Positions 46,937-60,598 of a DNA stretch of 64,000 nt are shown piece after piece. Each line of letters opens with the position of its first letter. Position 1 is the stretch's first letter. The notes beneath the pieces were generated by a model, which did no database searches, had not been told where the DNA came from, and saw only the letters and a program-made list of their open reading frames with translations. The position numbers and the translations under genes are program-made. Origin of the DNA: Cinclus cinclus (taxonomy: Eukaryota > Chordata > Aves > Passeriformes > Cinclidae); NCBI RefSeq assembly GCF_963662255.1, contig NW_026912196.1, forward strand, positions 880,501 through 944,500, read 5' to 3'.

Positions 46937-47630
46937 ACCAGTGGGCAAGGTCAGCACCAAAGACACAGACACCAGCTGAAGGAATTGCTTAATTTTCTAA
47001 AGTTCAAAGCAGCAAAGAATCACAGAAGGAGAAGCTCAGCAATGCACCCAGTCCTCACTCCCAAGAAGTGCCCGCAGTGATTAAGAAAGATCCATCAGCA
47101 GTTCCCCCCAGACTTTACCATCACCCAGACGCACACATCAGCTGGGGGAAGCTGTCACAGCCAAGGACTGCAGAGCCACTCCCGGACACTGGGAATTCCT
47201 GCAGGTGCCTCCAGCCACAGCTGAGGCTTCCAGCCCCGCTGAGAGAGGGCCCAGCTCTGACAGTGCTGAAGAAACAAACTGACAGCACTTCTAGTGCAGC
47301 AACATGTGGTTTCATTCTCCTATTGGCTCACACCCAGAGCCTGGCCAGGGCTCAAGGAGGAACCCAAGGAGTTGGCTTTGACCAAACACACCCCAAACAA
47401 GGCCAGATGTTGGATTTCATGGCCTTGTTCGGCTTCTAAATACACAAAGGTCAATCCACCTTTCACTCATGAGTGCATACATCTATCACAGCGCTCATGT
47501 CCGTGCATAGTTTGGTCATGTGTGGATACAAAGATAACATTTGGTTGGAAGGTTCATCCAGAGATCCCCTTTGGCTCAGGGCCTGGTGTTCAGCCCTCAG
47601 TCAGGGCCTCTTGTCCAGCCTTTGGTACTT
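46937..47630 (+). repeat. Internal direct repeat b (L2)
   Basis: Copy of 15809-16520. Confidence 0.8.
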
Positions 47631-47634
47631 CAGG

Positions 47635-47737
47635 CATGTGATTTACTGCTGGGCTTGACAGTGCTGGGTGAACAGCAGGACTGCATGAGCTCTGAGGTCT
47701 TTCCCAACTGGAAGGATTCTGTAATTCCAGGATTCCA
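47635..47737 (+). mobile_element. CR1-like LINE 3' end (L2)
   Basis: Copy of 16508-16610. Confidence 0.5.
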
Positions 47738-48377
47738 TCTGCTGCATTCGGCTAGGTCCATGTTAGCAGCATTCCTTGAGTCCAAAAGGCCCCTCTTGGT
47801 CAGCCCTTGTGGCCTAAGGCTCCAGCTCCTTTAGCTCCTGCTGCTAAGCTGCTCATGCTGAACGAGAGGGCTCAGGGAGAAGAAGAATACAGCTCATGCA
47901 ATTCCTTCTGGGACGCTGAGAGGGGAGGGTGTGGCACCAGGAGCATTGTTTGCTGTGGCCTCCTCTCTACCCTTCAGGCCCTTCAGTGCTTTGAAGCAGC
48001 CAAGAGCTTTCTTCAAGGGTGCAAGGAAGCAGCTGTTCCTGCTCCCAGCTCTGGCTCTTCCCACTCTCTGACCTTGACTGGTTTTGTCCCTCTGGCTGTG
48101 CCCTCTGCTCCCCCTGTGCTTGGTGGCTGCTGCCCAGGACTGTGGCACTGGCACACATCAAGGGCTCCAGCCCCTCCTTTCTCTGCCCTTGCAGCTGCCT
48201 GCTCACAGCAGCCTTTTCCACCTGGAAGCTCCCCATGGAGAGGGAGTCCCCACCTCTGTTCCCTGCACAACCTCCAGGATGCCAGCGCTGCCATCTCCAG
48301 TCCCTGCTGGCACTGAGGGCTCCCAGGTGCCCCAGGCTGCTGTGACACCACTGCACACGGCAGGAACAGTGCCAGGG

Positions 48378-49195
48378 GCTGTGCTCTAAGTCAGGTCCAT
48401 GTGCTGCTGCTGCTGCTGCTGCTGCTGTGGGTGTCGTTTTTTTCCAGCCCTGCCCAGAGTCAGGGATCAGATCCAGGCACTGCTGCTGCTCCCTCGGGAT
48501 CAGCCACAATTTGGCTGTTGCTGTCAGTGCCAGCAGAAGCGGTGGCTGGAGCAGCGGGTGCTGACAGTGCCCCAAGCACACACAGGGGTCCCTGGGCTGG
48601 GGGTTGGGAGCTGGGAGGCAGCTGCCCCTTCTTCTCCCTCTGCCCCTTCTTCTCCCTCTGCCCCCACAGAGCTGGGCCAGGCACAAGGGGGGCAGCACAG
48701 CAAACAGGGAGCCTGCAAGTCTCTTCCAGCCCTGTCTGCTGAGAGTTTGGCCCTTGGAGCTCCAGGTGGACAAAGGCAGCTGCTCCTGGTCCCTCTGTGT
48801 GTCCCTGTGTTCAGCTGTGCTGCTCCATCAGTCCGTGCCCAGCAATGGGAAAAGCCTCAGGCCTGCAGGGCCAGGAGCTGCTGGGCTCTGCCTGGGCAGC
48901 TCAGCCAGCGGGAAGGAGCTGCTCCACATGGGAACCAGGAGCAAAGGACACTCCTGTTTTAGGAGAGGATTTCTGTTCTAGGAAAAACAAAAAACATAGA
49001 AAAGGAAAAAAAAAACACAGAAAACATGTGAAAGATACAAACAAAACAACATGTTAGTGAAAAGTAGTCCAGACCTTTGTATAAAGGGGCAACCGATCTT
49101 TTTAAAACAAGGACTAAGTTATTTACTTTAGAAACGTGCTGATGGTATGGATCCATCTTACTGACCTCAGCAGCCTATTTAAAACGATGTTGGGG
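48378..49195. other. Spacer 2, left part
   Basis: Copy of 17249-18071. The CTG tract is at 48401-48427, and the diverged inverted match to 54966-55040 is at about 48809-48884. Confidence 0.5.
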
Positions 49196-49201
49196 TTTAT
49201 T
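49196..49201 (-). terminator. Candidate poly(A) signal for PIM1-like gene 2
   Basis: AATAAA on the minus strand, same relative place as in copy 1. Confidence 0.35.
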
Positions 49202-50202
49202 TCCAATATTGTTATTTTCAATTGTGGTTGAAGCAAGAGGAAATTGCTTTGTGCCCTGCCAGCTCCAAGCAGGACTGGGAAACTAAACTCTGTCAAACCC
49301 CAAATCCTTTTTGAAGATGCCCTTCCTTCTCACCCTTCAAATGAGGTGCGCTGTTCCCTTTGAAATTGTCAGTGATTTCTTCAAGATGGAAAGACCCACT
49401 TACAGCTTTTTGCTCTGGTTTGGAAGTGCAGAAGGGCAACTCTCCATCCATCAGCTCCAGACTGCACTGCCTTAGGAACACGGCCCACTCGCCAGGTTTT
49501 GCCCACTCGTGGCACTTCTAGAGGAGGAAGAAATTGCACAATTGCTACGGCACAATTCCAGACAAAAAGGAATGGAGACAGACAAAACATCCTGTGGAGA
49601 TCCAGGCATTCAGCTGGGACCGTGGAGAGTTTGGGTTCTTGCCAATTGGGTGTGTGTCCCTAACTGCAATCTCTTGGCCTGCAGGAGAGTCTCCCTCACC
49701 TGCAAAAGCAGAAAGCTCAGGCGGTGTGCTGGGAACGGGCTCGTGTGATGCAAAGCTCTCAGAGCCCTGTGAGGGCAGAGCGGGCCCAGCCGTGCCCAGG
49801 GCTGAGCCCAGCAGAGCCCTGGCACGGCCCAGAGCTGCCTCAGCATCCGCAGAGCCCGGCTGCAAGGAGAGAACCCAGAAACCACCCCTCAGCTGAAGGC
49901 TCCTGTCCCCCTTGTCCCAACCACGAGCAGTGCCCAGGCCATGCTGCCTGTGCCCAGAGCTGGGCACAAACCTCCCAGTCACTGCTGCCTCTGGGAGCAG
50001 AGCACGAGGGCAGGACACGTGCCCAGCCTGCAGCCAGCCATGGCACATCCAGCCCCTCAGCAGCTGCCCAGAGCCAAAAAGCACCTTGGCAGCCCACTGA
50101 AGAACTCCTTGCATCTACTCCAGCAAAGGGGGAACCTTTGGTTGCCAGCCAGGGGCCAGGCCATGCCCAGATCTGGGAGCATCCCCCTAGCTGTGGACTC
50201 AC

Positions 50203-50386
50203 CTGCACACTGGGCGTGGAGCGTGTCTTTGAAGAAGGTGCCAGAATCAAAGTCCATCATCTCCTGCTGCCAGTGGCCAGGTCGAGGAAGAGGCTGTCAG
50301 CCTTGAGGTTGTCCTTGCAGCAGCTCCACGTGGTACAGCTTCTCCAGGGGCTGCTGCTCCTTCCCTGGGGGCCAGACCAGGCTGTC
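50203..50386 (-). pseudogene. PIM1-like exon 4 fragment, copy 2
   Basis: Same fragment as 19079-19262, with the same DFD change and the same donor. Confidence 0.7.
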
Positions 50387-50632
50387 AGTGTTCTGCCCAG
50401 GGACTCAGCCATCACTGAAGCAGGACAAGTAAAACCAGGATGCATGGTGGCCGCCAGTGCTTGCAAGACCAGCCCAGCTCCAGAACGGACGTTCCCATCT
50501 GATGACCCCTGCTCCATGGTACAGGCAGGAGAAAAAAGTCTGTGTTTCTTTGCTTCTTATCACCAAGACACGTGTGGAGCTGTTTGATCCAGGCTCCCGG
50601 ATCAAACGGTGCCTGTGAAGCTCTCCCATCTT

Positions 50633-53120
50633 CTAGGGCAGGTGAACACCCTGCAGCCAGGGGTCATAGAAGAGATCTTCCAAAGATGGCCTGTCCATGG
50701 AGTGCATGCATAAACACCATCTGATAACATCTTGGCACTCTGGGGAGAGAAACCACAAATCACCGGTCAGCTGGAGGAGGATCCTGTTCACTTTGCCCCA
50801 CTGTTCCCGTGCCCAGGCTCTGCTGGATCTGCTCAGAGCTGGGCCTGAGCTTTGCAGTCAATTCCCTGTTTTGGAGGAGAGCAGGAGAGCAGGACATGTG
50901 CCACATCCCAGAGATGAGGATTCACCTTGAGAGAGCCCTCGTGGGAACATGAGCTGGCCCCAGACGATGTCCCGGCCCTTCTTGAACGGGTGCTTCCCGC
51001 AGACCATCTGGTACAGCAGGATACCCAGGGACCAGACCGTTGCTGCCTCGCCGTGGTAGCATTTCAGGTGGGTCCACTCTGGGGGGCTGTAGGACCGTGT
51101 CCCTATGGAATACAGATGGAGCTCATCACGGGGATGCTGCTGCTCCCAGCGCCTCACCCCAGCATCCCTGGGATTGGGGGGACCGCACCAGTGGCACAGG
51201 AGTGACCTGCTGCCTCGTCACCAACACCTGACTCCGGCGTACAAAAAGGAGGGACGGAAAAGAAACCACTGGTGTTGGGAGAGGGCAGCAGAAGCCCTGG
51301 GAAGGCCCAACCATGACACCCAGAAGAAAAACCCACCCAGGGGTGGGAAAAACCCACTCTCCTCTCTGCTTGCATTGCCCCCAATAAACATTAACAAGCC
51401 AAGGCAAACAGGGGCAGCAAAGCAGTCCAAGCCCTTCCTCGCCTGCACACCAAACGGAGCCGTGCACGGGTCTGAGCCCCCTCTCTTGCTCCCCCCAGGG
51501 GGTTTGTGTCGGGCTGGCTGCCCCAGCTCCAGCCACGGCTGAGTGGGTGGTGAATGCCGTTGGCAGGGCTGGGAGCTGGCTCCCCTCTGATCCCCACTCA
51601 AAAGCAACTTTTGGTGCAGGAGAAGCAATCCCATGACCTGCAGCAAAGCGGGGAATCCAAGCGGGGTGCCACAGTCAGGCTGGGCCATGAGATGCCCAGG
51701 GGCATCCCCCAGGCTGGGCTCACCTGCAAACTGGGTGTAGAGTGTGTCCTGGAGGAAGGTGCCACAGCCAAAGTCAATCAGTTTGGCCTGTCCGGTGGCC
51801 AGGTCGATGAGGATGTTGCTAGGTTTGATGTCGCGGTGCAGGACCCCACAGCTGCTGCAGTGCCGCACGGCCTCCAGCACCTGGCGGAACAGCCCCCGCG
51901 CCTCCTCCTCCGGCAGGGAGCCCCGAGCCACGATGAAATCCAAGAGGTCCTGACATGGCTCGGGACGCTCCAGCACCAACAAGACGCAGCTGGGCAGCTC
52001 AAACCACTCCAGGAGCTGAATTACTCCACGGAACCCAGTGGACACCTTGTCCAGCAGCACGACCTCCAGGGGCGCACGGGCGCCGTTGGGCTGCGCGAGG
52101 ACCACGATGCCGTCAGTGGGGCTGAGGCCGTGCCAGGGCTCTGGAACGCCTCAGCCAGCCCGGGATGCTCTGCATCCCCCGCTCAGCCCACGCCCGCTCT
52201 CCTTGCAGGGCTCCCGGCGGCTCCCAGCCTGCCGGGCCCCGGCTCCCCGCCGCCCGCAACGCCCCGGCTTCTGCCGCTGGCCCCGCTCACTCACCAGCTC
52301 GCCCCAATGGCGGATGCGATCCCGCCGCACGCATTTGATGGCCACCTGCGAACCAAGGGGCAGCAGCGGGCTCAGATCGCCGCCCGGCCCGCCGCGCCCC
52401 GGCCTCCTCCTCCGCCCTCCATCTCTTCCTCTTCCTCCTCCTCCTCCTCCTCCTCCTCCTCCGCCCGCCGCCGGCCCCGCCACTCACCGGGGCGCCGTCC
52501 GCGAGCCGGGTCCCCGAGAAGACGCTGCCGAAGCCGCCGCTGCCCAGCAGCGAACCCAGCCGGTACCGCTCCTGCAAGGCCCCCTGCGCCTTCCCTGCGG
52601 GCGACACGCGGCCGTCAGCGCTCGGCCCGGGGCCACACACGGCCCCCGACCGCCCCCCGACCGTCCCGGGCCGGGCATCCCCACCCGCCCCGGGCCCTGG
52701 CGGCTCGGGGCCGGCGGCCGCGCTGCCGAGCGGCGGAGCTCGGGCCGGGGAAGCCGCAGCGGAGGCGGCGGGAGCGGCCGCGCCGCGTGTGTTCTCAGCG
52801 GGCCCCTGGAGGAGCCGGGGCCGGGGCCGGGGCCGGGGCAGGGGCCGCAGCCGGGCCAGGGGCCGGAGGCGGGGCCGGAGCCAGGGTAGGGGCGGGGATC
52901 GGGGCCGGGCTCGGGGTCGGGGCCGGGGCCGGGCTCGGGTTCGGGCTCCGGCCAGGCAAAGCCAAAGGGCAGCGATGCTGCCCCAGCCCCAGGCACTGAT
53001 GCCCGCCCAGCACCGCCACAGCCACGAAAGCCAGAGCCGGGCAGAGGCGAGCCCGGGGTGGGACGGACGGGGCAGGTGACGGGGCAGCCCCGCCCGAGGC
53101 CGGGGGCGGGCCGGGGGCAT
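50633..53120 (-). CDS. PIM1-like serine/threonine kinase, copy 2 (six exons)
   Basis: Second intact copy. Exons on the minus strand: 53120-52685, 52594-52488, 52345-52295, 52090-51724, 51102-50926, 50739-50633. All splice sites and catalytic residues of copy 1 are kept, and the predicted length is again about 414 residues. Noticed differences: one Glu-to-Asn change in the Arg/Pro-rich N-terminal part (two bases, near 52790), one extra triplet in the intron 2 repeat, 18 bp more in the upstream CTG/CCG tract, and scattered intron changes. The 90 nt intron 1 is also open in frame here. The upstream in-frame ATG is at 53636. The stop codon TAG is at 50635-50633. Near-identity of coding sequence and splice signals suggests selection, conversion or recent duplication; the sequence alone cannot separate these. 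Confidence 0.85.
52814..52953 (+). repeat. Degenerate GGGGCC repeat in exon 1, copy 2
   Basis: Same length as copy 1, with one base change near 52882. Confidence 0.85.
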
Positions 53121-53230
53121 GGCCCGGTCCGGCAGGGGGAGAGGGGGAGACGACGGGGGGGTCTGGGGAACGGAGCCCGGGGAGAAGGGATAGAATGAAC
53201 AAGAAAGAGAGTAAGAGGGCTTGTAGACTC

Positions 53231-53327
53231 GCTGCTGCTGCTGCTGCCGCTGCTGCTGCCGCTGCTGCTGCTGCCGCTGCTGCCTCTGCTGCTGCCGCTG
53301 CTGCTGCCGCTGCTGCCGCTGCTGCCG
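53231..53327 (+). repeat. CTG/CCG triplet repeat upstream of PIM1-like gene 2
   Basis: 97 bp, 18 bp longer than in copy 1, with one CTC triplet. Confidence 0.85.
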
Positions 53328-53636
53328 AAGCGCCGGGGCCGTTTGTCCGCGTGTCCGCGTGTCCGTTCGCCGCTCGCCCCACACGCCCCATGCCCGAGCC
53401 CCGCGCGCCCCGGGGCAGCCCCTGAGTCTGTCCAAACACGGGAACTTTGCCCTGTTCAGCCAAGGCCCAGAGTCCTGACTCCCGCACAGTGACACAGCAA
53501 TCCCCTCGCTCGCTGCTGTGCATTGGCCCCGCTGAGGCTCACACACTGCCGCCGGGGCACGTTCCCTGGCTGGAGGATTCCTGCCCCACCCAAGCACTGC
53601 CCTTATGTCTCCAGCATTGCTTTCCAACAAAGCCAC

Positions 53637-55043
53637 GGGAAGGCAAACTCTCTGCAGCTCATGGTACTTTACAGTGTCTAAGACTCACAAGTCATCGACC
53701 AGGAATTGTAAGGGAATGCAGCCCTGACTGCAGCCCTCCCAGAGTAGATGACAAAAAGAATCTAAAACGGGGAAATGCAGGTGAACTGGGTGAACTTTGT
53801 CTGAAAGAAGGGTCATTTTTTTCTAATAATTTCTAGTCCATTCCCTCAGCTTTTATGCTTCTTACAAGGCCATTTGCATGCCAGATTCCTCATCAAAGGA
53901 GAACCCTGAGCTTGTGGAACTGCGTGTCTGTTCCTCTGCAGGGACACTCAGGGTGAGACAGGATGCAATTTTGAAGCAATTGTGTTAAAGCAAAACCAGT
54001 TATTAAGTAGAGATTGATGTCCTTGCCCCAAACCAACAACCGTGGGCAAGTCCCTTTGGCTCAGCCTGGAGCAGTGACCTTGAGGGGTGTCCCCACTGCA
54101 GGGAGGAAGGCCCCCACCCCTCCAAGGAGGGAAATGTTGGGACACGCTGCCGTTAAAATCTGGCACGGGGCTCTTCCAGTCTGAAGTGCTGCCCTGTCAG
54201 GCAGATGTGCCCAGGCTGTGCCAGCTCAGCAGCTCTGCAGAAGTTCTCAGCGGTGGCACTTGGTTGTTCCTTTCTCTGGGCATTTTACCAGCTCTGCCAC
54301 AGCTTCAGCTCCCTCTCAGGATGTTGATCTTGGGGATGGAGGAGTCAGGCTGGTTTCAGCACTGTTGACCCCAAAAGCAGCGTGATCCCCCTCTTCATTT
54401 CCCACCGGGAGCTTTGCAAACAGAGCCTTGTTGGAGTTGTTTGAGCCCATTCCAGGCAGAGCCTCCTGCTGCAGCAGGAACTGCCTTTCCTGTGCCATGG
54501 CCAGGGCAGACCCCGCTGCAGGAAAAGGCCCAGGCCAGCCCCAAAACAGGGAAGGCCTCGGGCACAAGTGCAGAGTGCCGTGGTGGCACCTGTGCCAGGG
54601 AGAGCCTGAGACACCAAAGGCACCTTGGCAGCAGCAGCTGCTTCCAGGGCATGGCCACAAGCCTCCCTTGGCAACCCGGCCTGGTGGCCACCACAGCAGA
54701 GCTGCAGCTTCAGGGGTCATTTCTGGCTGGGCTCTGCAAAGCCACTCGTGCTCCAGGAACCCGACTGGGAAGCAATTGGCCCCAGCACCTTGGGGACAAG
54801 ATATTAATGGCAAAACTCTTCATCCCTGCAGGGGCAGGAGAGGGACAGAGGAAAGGGAAGAGCCAGGCCCAGGGGACATGACTGCAATGGTGGTGGCTGG
54901 GAGGTCGGTGCCACTGCAGCAGCCTGGCTGGCCCTCAGCAGACATTCTGGCCACAAGAGTTGTGAGCAGCTCTTGGCCCTGCAGGGCTGAGGATTTTTCC
55001 CCTTTGGTGGGCACAGACTGATGGAGCAGCACAGCTGAACTCC
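53637..55043. other. Spacer 2, right part
   Basis: Copy of 22492-23898; nothing recognised. Confidence 0.45.
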
Positions 55044-55684
55044 TCCTGGCACTGTTCCCTGCGGTGTGCAGTGGTGTCACAGCAGCCTGGGGCCCCTGGG
55101 AGCCCTCAGTGCCAGCAGGGACTGGAGATGGCAGCGCTGGCATCCTGGAGGTTGTGCAGGGAACAGAGGTGGGGACTCTCTCTCCATGGGGAGCTTCCAG
55201 GTGGAAAAGGCTGCTGTGAGCAGGCAGCTGCAAGGGCAGAGAAAGGAGGGGCTGGAGCCCTTGATGTGTGCCAGTGCCACAGTCCTGGGCAGCAGCCACC
55301 AAGCACAGGGGGAGCAGAGGGCACAGCCAGAGGGACAAAACCAGTCAAGGTCAGAGAGTGGGAAGAGCCAGAGCTGGGAGCAGGAACAGCTGCTTCCTTG
55401 CACCCTTGAAGAAAGCTCTTGGCTGCTTCAAAGCACTGAAGGGCCTGAAGGGTAGAGAGGAGGCCACAGCAAACAATGCTCCTGGTGCCACACCCTCCCC
55501 TCTCAGCGTCCCAGAAGGAATTGCATGAGCTGTATTCTTCTTCTCCCTGAGCCCTCTCGTTCAGCATGAGCAGCTTAGCAGCAGGAGCTAAAGGAGCTGG
55601 AGCCTTAGGCCACAAGGGCTGACCAAGAGGGGCCTTTTGGACTCAAGGAATGCTGCTAACATGGACCTAGCCGAATGCAGCAGA

Positions 55685-55790
55685 TGGAATCCTGGAATTA
55701 CAGAATCCTTCCAGTTGGGAAAGACCTCAGAGCTCATGCAGTCCTGCTGTTCACCCAGCACTGTCAAGCCCAGCAGTAAATCGCATGCCT
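55685..55790 (-). mobile_element. CR1-like LINE 3' end (R2)
   Basis: Mirror copy of 16508-16610. Confidence 0.5.
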
Positions 55791-56474
55791 GAAGTACCAA
55801 AGGCTGGACAAGAGGCCCTGACTGAGGGCTGAACACCAGGCCCTGAGCCAAAGGGGATCTCTCCAACCAAATGTTATCTTTGTATCCACACATGACCAAA
55901 CTATGCACGGACATGAGCGCTGTGATAGATGTATGCACTCATGAGTGAAAGGTGGATTGACCTTTGTGTATTTAGAAGCCGAACAAGGCCGTGAAATCCA
56001 ACATCTGGCCTTGTTTGGGGTGTGTTTGGTCAAAGCCAACTCCTTGGGTTCCTCCTTGAGCCCTGGCCAGGCTCTGGGTGTGAGCCAATAGGAGAATGAA
56101 ACCACATGTTGCTGCACTAGAAGTGCTGTCAGTTTGTTTCTTCAGCACTGTCAGAGCTGGGCCCTCTCTCAGCAGGGCTGGAAGCCTCAGCTGTGGCTGG
56201 AGGCACCTGCAGGAATTCCCAGTGTCCGGGAGTGGCTCTGCAGTCCTTGGCTGTGACAGCTTCCCCCAGCTGATGTGTGCATCTGGGTGATGGTAAAGTC
56301 TGGGGGGAACTGCTGATGGATCTTTCTTAATCACTGCGGGCACTTCTTGGGAGTGAGGACTGGGTGCATTGCTGAGCTTCTCCTTCTGTGATTCTTTGCT
56401 GCTTTGAACTTTAGAAAATTAAGCAATTCCTTCAGCTGGTGTCTGTGTCTTTGGTGCTGACCTTGCCCACTGGT
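55791..56474 (-). repeat. Internal direct repeat b (R2)
   Basis: Mirror of 15809-16520, lacking about 12 bp near 55861 that the other arms have. Confidence 0.8.
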
Positions 56475-59400
56475 AAAAGCAAAGTGGCGTAGTCTGGCTG
56501 GATCACAACAAAATGTCACTTTTAAAATGTAAATGTAAGGAGTCCGTCCCGTTGGAAATTGCTGGATGCGAAGCCCTTCCCTAGAGTTGTGTGTCTCAGG
56601 AGTGGGCTGAGGTCAGAGCACCGTGGGAGCAGTGGAGCCGTGAGTTAAAAGAGGCTGAACCAGTGGGTGTCTTCAAATGCATCCCAAAATTGCATATGGA
56701 AAAAGGAAAAGAACTTGTGTGTTTTGGGAGGATGAGGATGGATTTTGTTAAGAGCATATTGGAAACAGCAGCAACAGAAGGAACAATTTGTTTTGGAACA
56801 CTCCCACATGGAGACACAGAAAAAGTTTTAATCTTGAGCTTGAATTTCATTGTGCTTGTGATATAATAATGTTACTGTGTTATATATACATATGTGTACA
56901 CATATCTTACATGTCATGAAATAATATTTTTATTTTTATATAAATAATAATAATAATAATGTGAAATAATGCTGACAGTACTCGTGTGTTAGCTTTGGTT
57001 GCTCAGGGATGTAACACTGAATACCCTACAGAAAAGCTTTAACAAGGACATCAACGTCACGGCAAACTTTGTGAGACTGTTTATAATGAATACAGGAGGA
57101 AGGGATGAAATTGGCTGCTTTCATGGGGTTTGCTGACACTGTGATGTGGAATGTGTTTTTTGTTAGTGTGGAAAACACAGTGATTAAGACTGCTGGGTTT
57201 TTCATACAGCAGGCTATCCACAAGCTGCGGCATTGGTTGGACAGATGAATGTTTGTTAAAAGAGCAGTTGAAAAAATGAGGAGCTGAGAAGCTGTCCCGA
57301 TGGAGAAGCCAACTCCCAGATGTGCTCCCTACCCTTAGCAATGGGCCAACTGAGAAATGGAAAGGCCCTGGATGTGCATGGCTGCTCCCGGTTTGCAAAT
57401 ACAACCATGGCCAGTGAGACTTGGACTTCCTGGGAAATTGTTCTGGGTGCCATGGTCCCTGACAGGGCCCCCCAGAGGCTGCAGGGCTGGACTGTGATGC
57501 ACTGGAATTAATTAGGATAAATCAGAAGCAAATGAGAGTTATCAATACGGAAAGAGGAGTTCAGATTCCTCCAGGACACTTTGTTTGGGGAACTGCTCAC
57601 TGGAGCTTGGCCTTGCAAAGGGTTCACGTCATGGGAAGAGGAATTGATGCAGATTGTCAAGGAGAAATCAAAGTAATCCTTTTCAGCAATAGTGAACACG
57701 ATTGGATGATTTAGCCCTGTGGCACAGTAGCACCATTATTGATCTTCCAGCTTTCGAAACATCAGTGAAGGAAGGAGATCCAGCTCAGATCAGCACTGTT
57801 TGTGGAGATCAAGGCTTTGGATGCAGCAGTCCTAATAATGGAGCCAAAGTGTGGGTGGAGACGCCAAGTGGCCCTCCCGAGCCAGCTGCAGGAACAGCTC
57901 TGGGGAAAGACAAGACTGTTGGAATGCTGGAACCTGGCAATATGTCCCTGCAGCCAAGTGCTCTATGTGAGAACAAGTGGATGTTTTGGGATATTGTTTT
58001 AGAGATCGTGCCAGACCACATCTGCGTGTTTGCCCCAAGGGTCCCGTTTGGGAAATGCTCTGATCCACGGGGCTCCATGTGAAGGCTGATGTGACACTGA
58101 GGCACTTCCAGACGAATTCCAGCCAGGAGCCTGGGGGTCCCTCAGGGCCTGGGACCCGGCACCTCTCCAGCCAAAGGGGAAAGGACCCCAGCAAGCCTTG
58201 TTACCCACAGACAGCGCGGGAAAGCTGAACAGCAAAGGTCCCTAGGGACATTATTCTGGAATTAAATGGGCACCAGCTGCATGGACAGTGGAATTACTGT
58301 TCCTAACCCGGATGAGACTGAGGAAAAAGAATGAGTCACCTTGTCACTAAAGTAGTGCTTATGTCTGTAAGTTGTGTCTTGAGAGTCAGCCAGAATCTTT
58401 GTTTGCCAGAAACACCTGTAGAGTTTCATCAGGGATTAGTCCTGAAATTGTTCTGAAAATGTAAAGATCTTAGTAGCCAAAATACTCCATGTAAGTAATT
58501 GCTGGGTATGTCCTCAACTAATGTTGGGAGGAATGGGGGTCCCTTGGAGGGCCCACCCTGTGGGGTGGCCAGAGCTCTGTCCATGGGCTCTGACTCCTAA
58601 CAGAGTCAGTGCAGGGACAGTTAAAGAAAACTGTGCTGTGCAAAAAAGGAATACAATGATCAGCTTCACAGGGTTCACTAAGATTTCCCTTCAGTAGAAA
58701 CTGAACCCTGTTGGAGTTAGAGGCCCCAGTGTGAAAGGATTTCTGTGCTTTGCCATCACTCCCAATGTCCATAGAACTTGGGGTGCTGGAGCTGGTCAGG
58801 GTCAGTGTTAGAGCACTGCCAGCTGCAGGGCCACTGTGAAACTGCTGTGGCCCAAAGGCACGGGGGACACAAGAGGAGCACAGGGAGGAGCCCTGGATGC
58901 ATCAGCAGCCCACAGTGGGAAATGGGAAATCAGACCTTTGGTACTGGGAATGGGACCTGCTGGATGTGCAGAGACAATGCCTGTAAAGGCTTCCCTCAAT
59001 GTGGTTGGGTCCTGTTTTTCAGGCAGTGTTGATGCCTCCCTTGGGGGTACTTCAGCAACAAGCAGAAGGAAGAGTTTGGCCCGAGAGAACATTTCCCCCC
59101 ACAGAGTGCCTTTGGTCTCAGAAAGCCAAAGACTCTGGTTCACCCTGTGCCCCATGAGCACTGCCTCGTCCTATGGAGTTCACATTAATGAGCTACATGG
59201 ATTATTTGAAGAAGTAGAAAAGGATACTGTGCAAATATCCAGTAGCACATCCTGTGAGCTCCAACAAACACAAATGGGGCTCTACAGAACCTCATGGCCT
59301 TGGATCATCTGCTTGCTGGGCAAGGAGGAGCCTGGGCTATGACGGGACAGGAATGTTGCACTTCTATCAGTGATGAGTCTGAAGTGCAGCAATCAGGAAT

Positions 59401-59854
59401 CACCTCAATAGGAAGAGCAGTAGAAGAGTGGCAGAAAGAAGAAAATTCTTCTTGCTGAGATTGCCTTCATGCCTGCCAAATTGGAGGCTGCTGTGAAATG
59501 CATTTGTGGCAGTCACTGCAAACATTGCAGTGTGAGCCCTTGGTGTGTAATGATTCCATGTTAGAGTTGTTGTGACACTTTGTGCTGGGAAATGGAGCAC
59601 TGAGACTTGTCTCAAGAGAGACACAGTCTCAAGAGAAAGTGGGGATTTGAGAAACAACAGAGAAGAGCAACTAATTAGGCATGTTTTAAAAGAGTTGCAA
59701 ATTACAGCTCTGAGTAATGAACTGTTCTTCAATTAATGCTTAATTGAAGAACAAGAGGTGATGCCTTTGTGCCTCATACCTAAATCCAAGACTCCATTAT
59801 TGAAGGAATTGTTATGGAGGTTGTAGTTCATGCCTTGGTCAAAGCACTGGTTGA
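56475..59854. other. Unrecognised conserved 3.4 kb (R2)
   Basis: Mirror of 12441-15808, with plus-strand frames at 58836-59342 and 57702-58082. Confidence 0.45.
59724..59752. repeat. Perfect 13 bp inverted repeat (R2)
   Basis: Same 29 bp hairpin. Confidence 0.85.
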
Positions 59855-60502
59855 AGTACCAAGGCCCGAACATCAGGCCCTGAGCCAAAGCTGAACTCTA
59901 GATGCACCTTCCAAGCAAATGTTATATTTTTATCTGCTCATCATTGAGGCTTTTTTAGCAATACGATCTCTGTATCTGTGTATTGGTGAAAGAAGGATTT
60001 ACCTTTCAGCATTTAGAAATCCAACAAGGTCCCATCTGGCCTTGTTTGGGGGTGTTTGGTCCAAGTGAACTCCCTTGGTTCCTCCTTGAGCCCTGGCCAG
60101 GCATTGGGAGGAACCAAACAGGAGACTTAAACCCATGTTCCTGCACTAGGAGTGCTGTCAGATTCTCTGTTCAACACCATCAGAGCTGGGCCCTCTCTCA
60201 GCAGGGCTGGAAGCCTCAGCTGTGGCTGGAGGCACCTGCAGGAATTCCCAGTGTCCGGGAGTGGCTCTGCAGTCCTTGGCTGTGACAGCTTCCCCCAGCT
60301 GATGTGTGCATCTGGGTGATGGTAAAGTCTGGGGGGAACTGCTGATGGATCTTTCTTAATCACTGCGGGCACTTCTTGGGAGTGATGTCTGGGTGCATTG
60401 CTGAGCTTCTCCTGTTGTGATTCTTTGCAGTTTTGCGTTATATAAATTAAGCAATTCCTTCAGCTGGTGTCTGTGTCTTTGGTGCTGACCCTGGCCACTG
60501 GT
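59855..60502 (-). repeat. Internal direct repeat a (R2)
   Basis: Mirror of 11781-12440, carrying L1-type variants. Confidence 0.8.
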
Positions 60503-60532
60503 GAAACTGAGTCCCATCGTGCCTAGGAGTTA

Positions 60533-60598
60533 CCTGGGAAGACAAACGCCACCACTGCAAATGTCCCCTGGTTTCTGCCTTCTTCCCCCCACTTTATA
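60533..60598 (-). promoter_or_regulatory. TATA box and donor candidate, R2
   Basis: TATAAA at 60598-60593 and the donor with its intron starting at 60533. Confidence 0.4.

Larger units (their letters stand above)
40495..48377 (+). repeat. Palindrome arm L2 (outer end missing)
   Basis: Direct copy of 9330-17248. The outer 3.9 kb present in L1, with the receptor pseudogene, is missing: the arm starts at AAATTCAGAGACC immediately after ERV2 env. Confidence 0.95.
52030..53430 (-). promoter_or_regulatory. CpG island and promoter region of PIM1-like gene 2
   Basis: As for copy 1. A CCAAT box lies on the minus strand near 53526-53522, just beyond the densest CpG part. Confidence 0.6.
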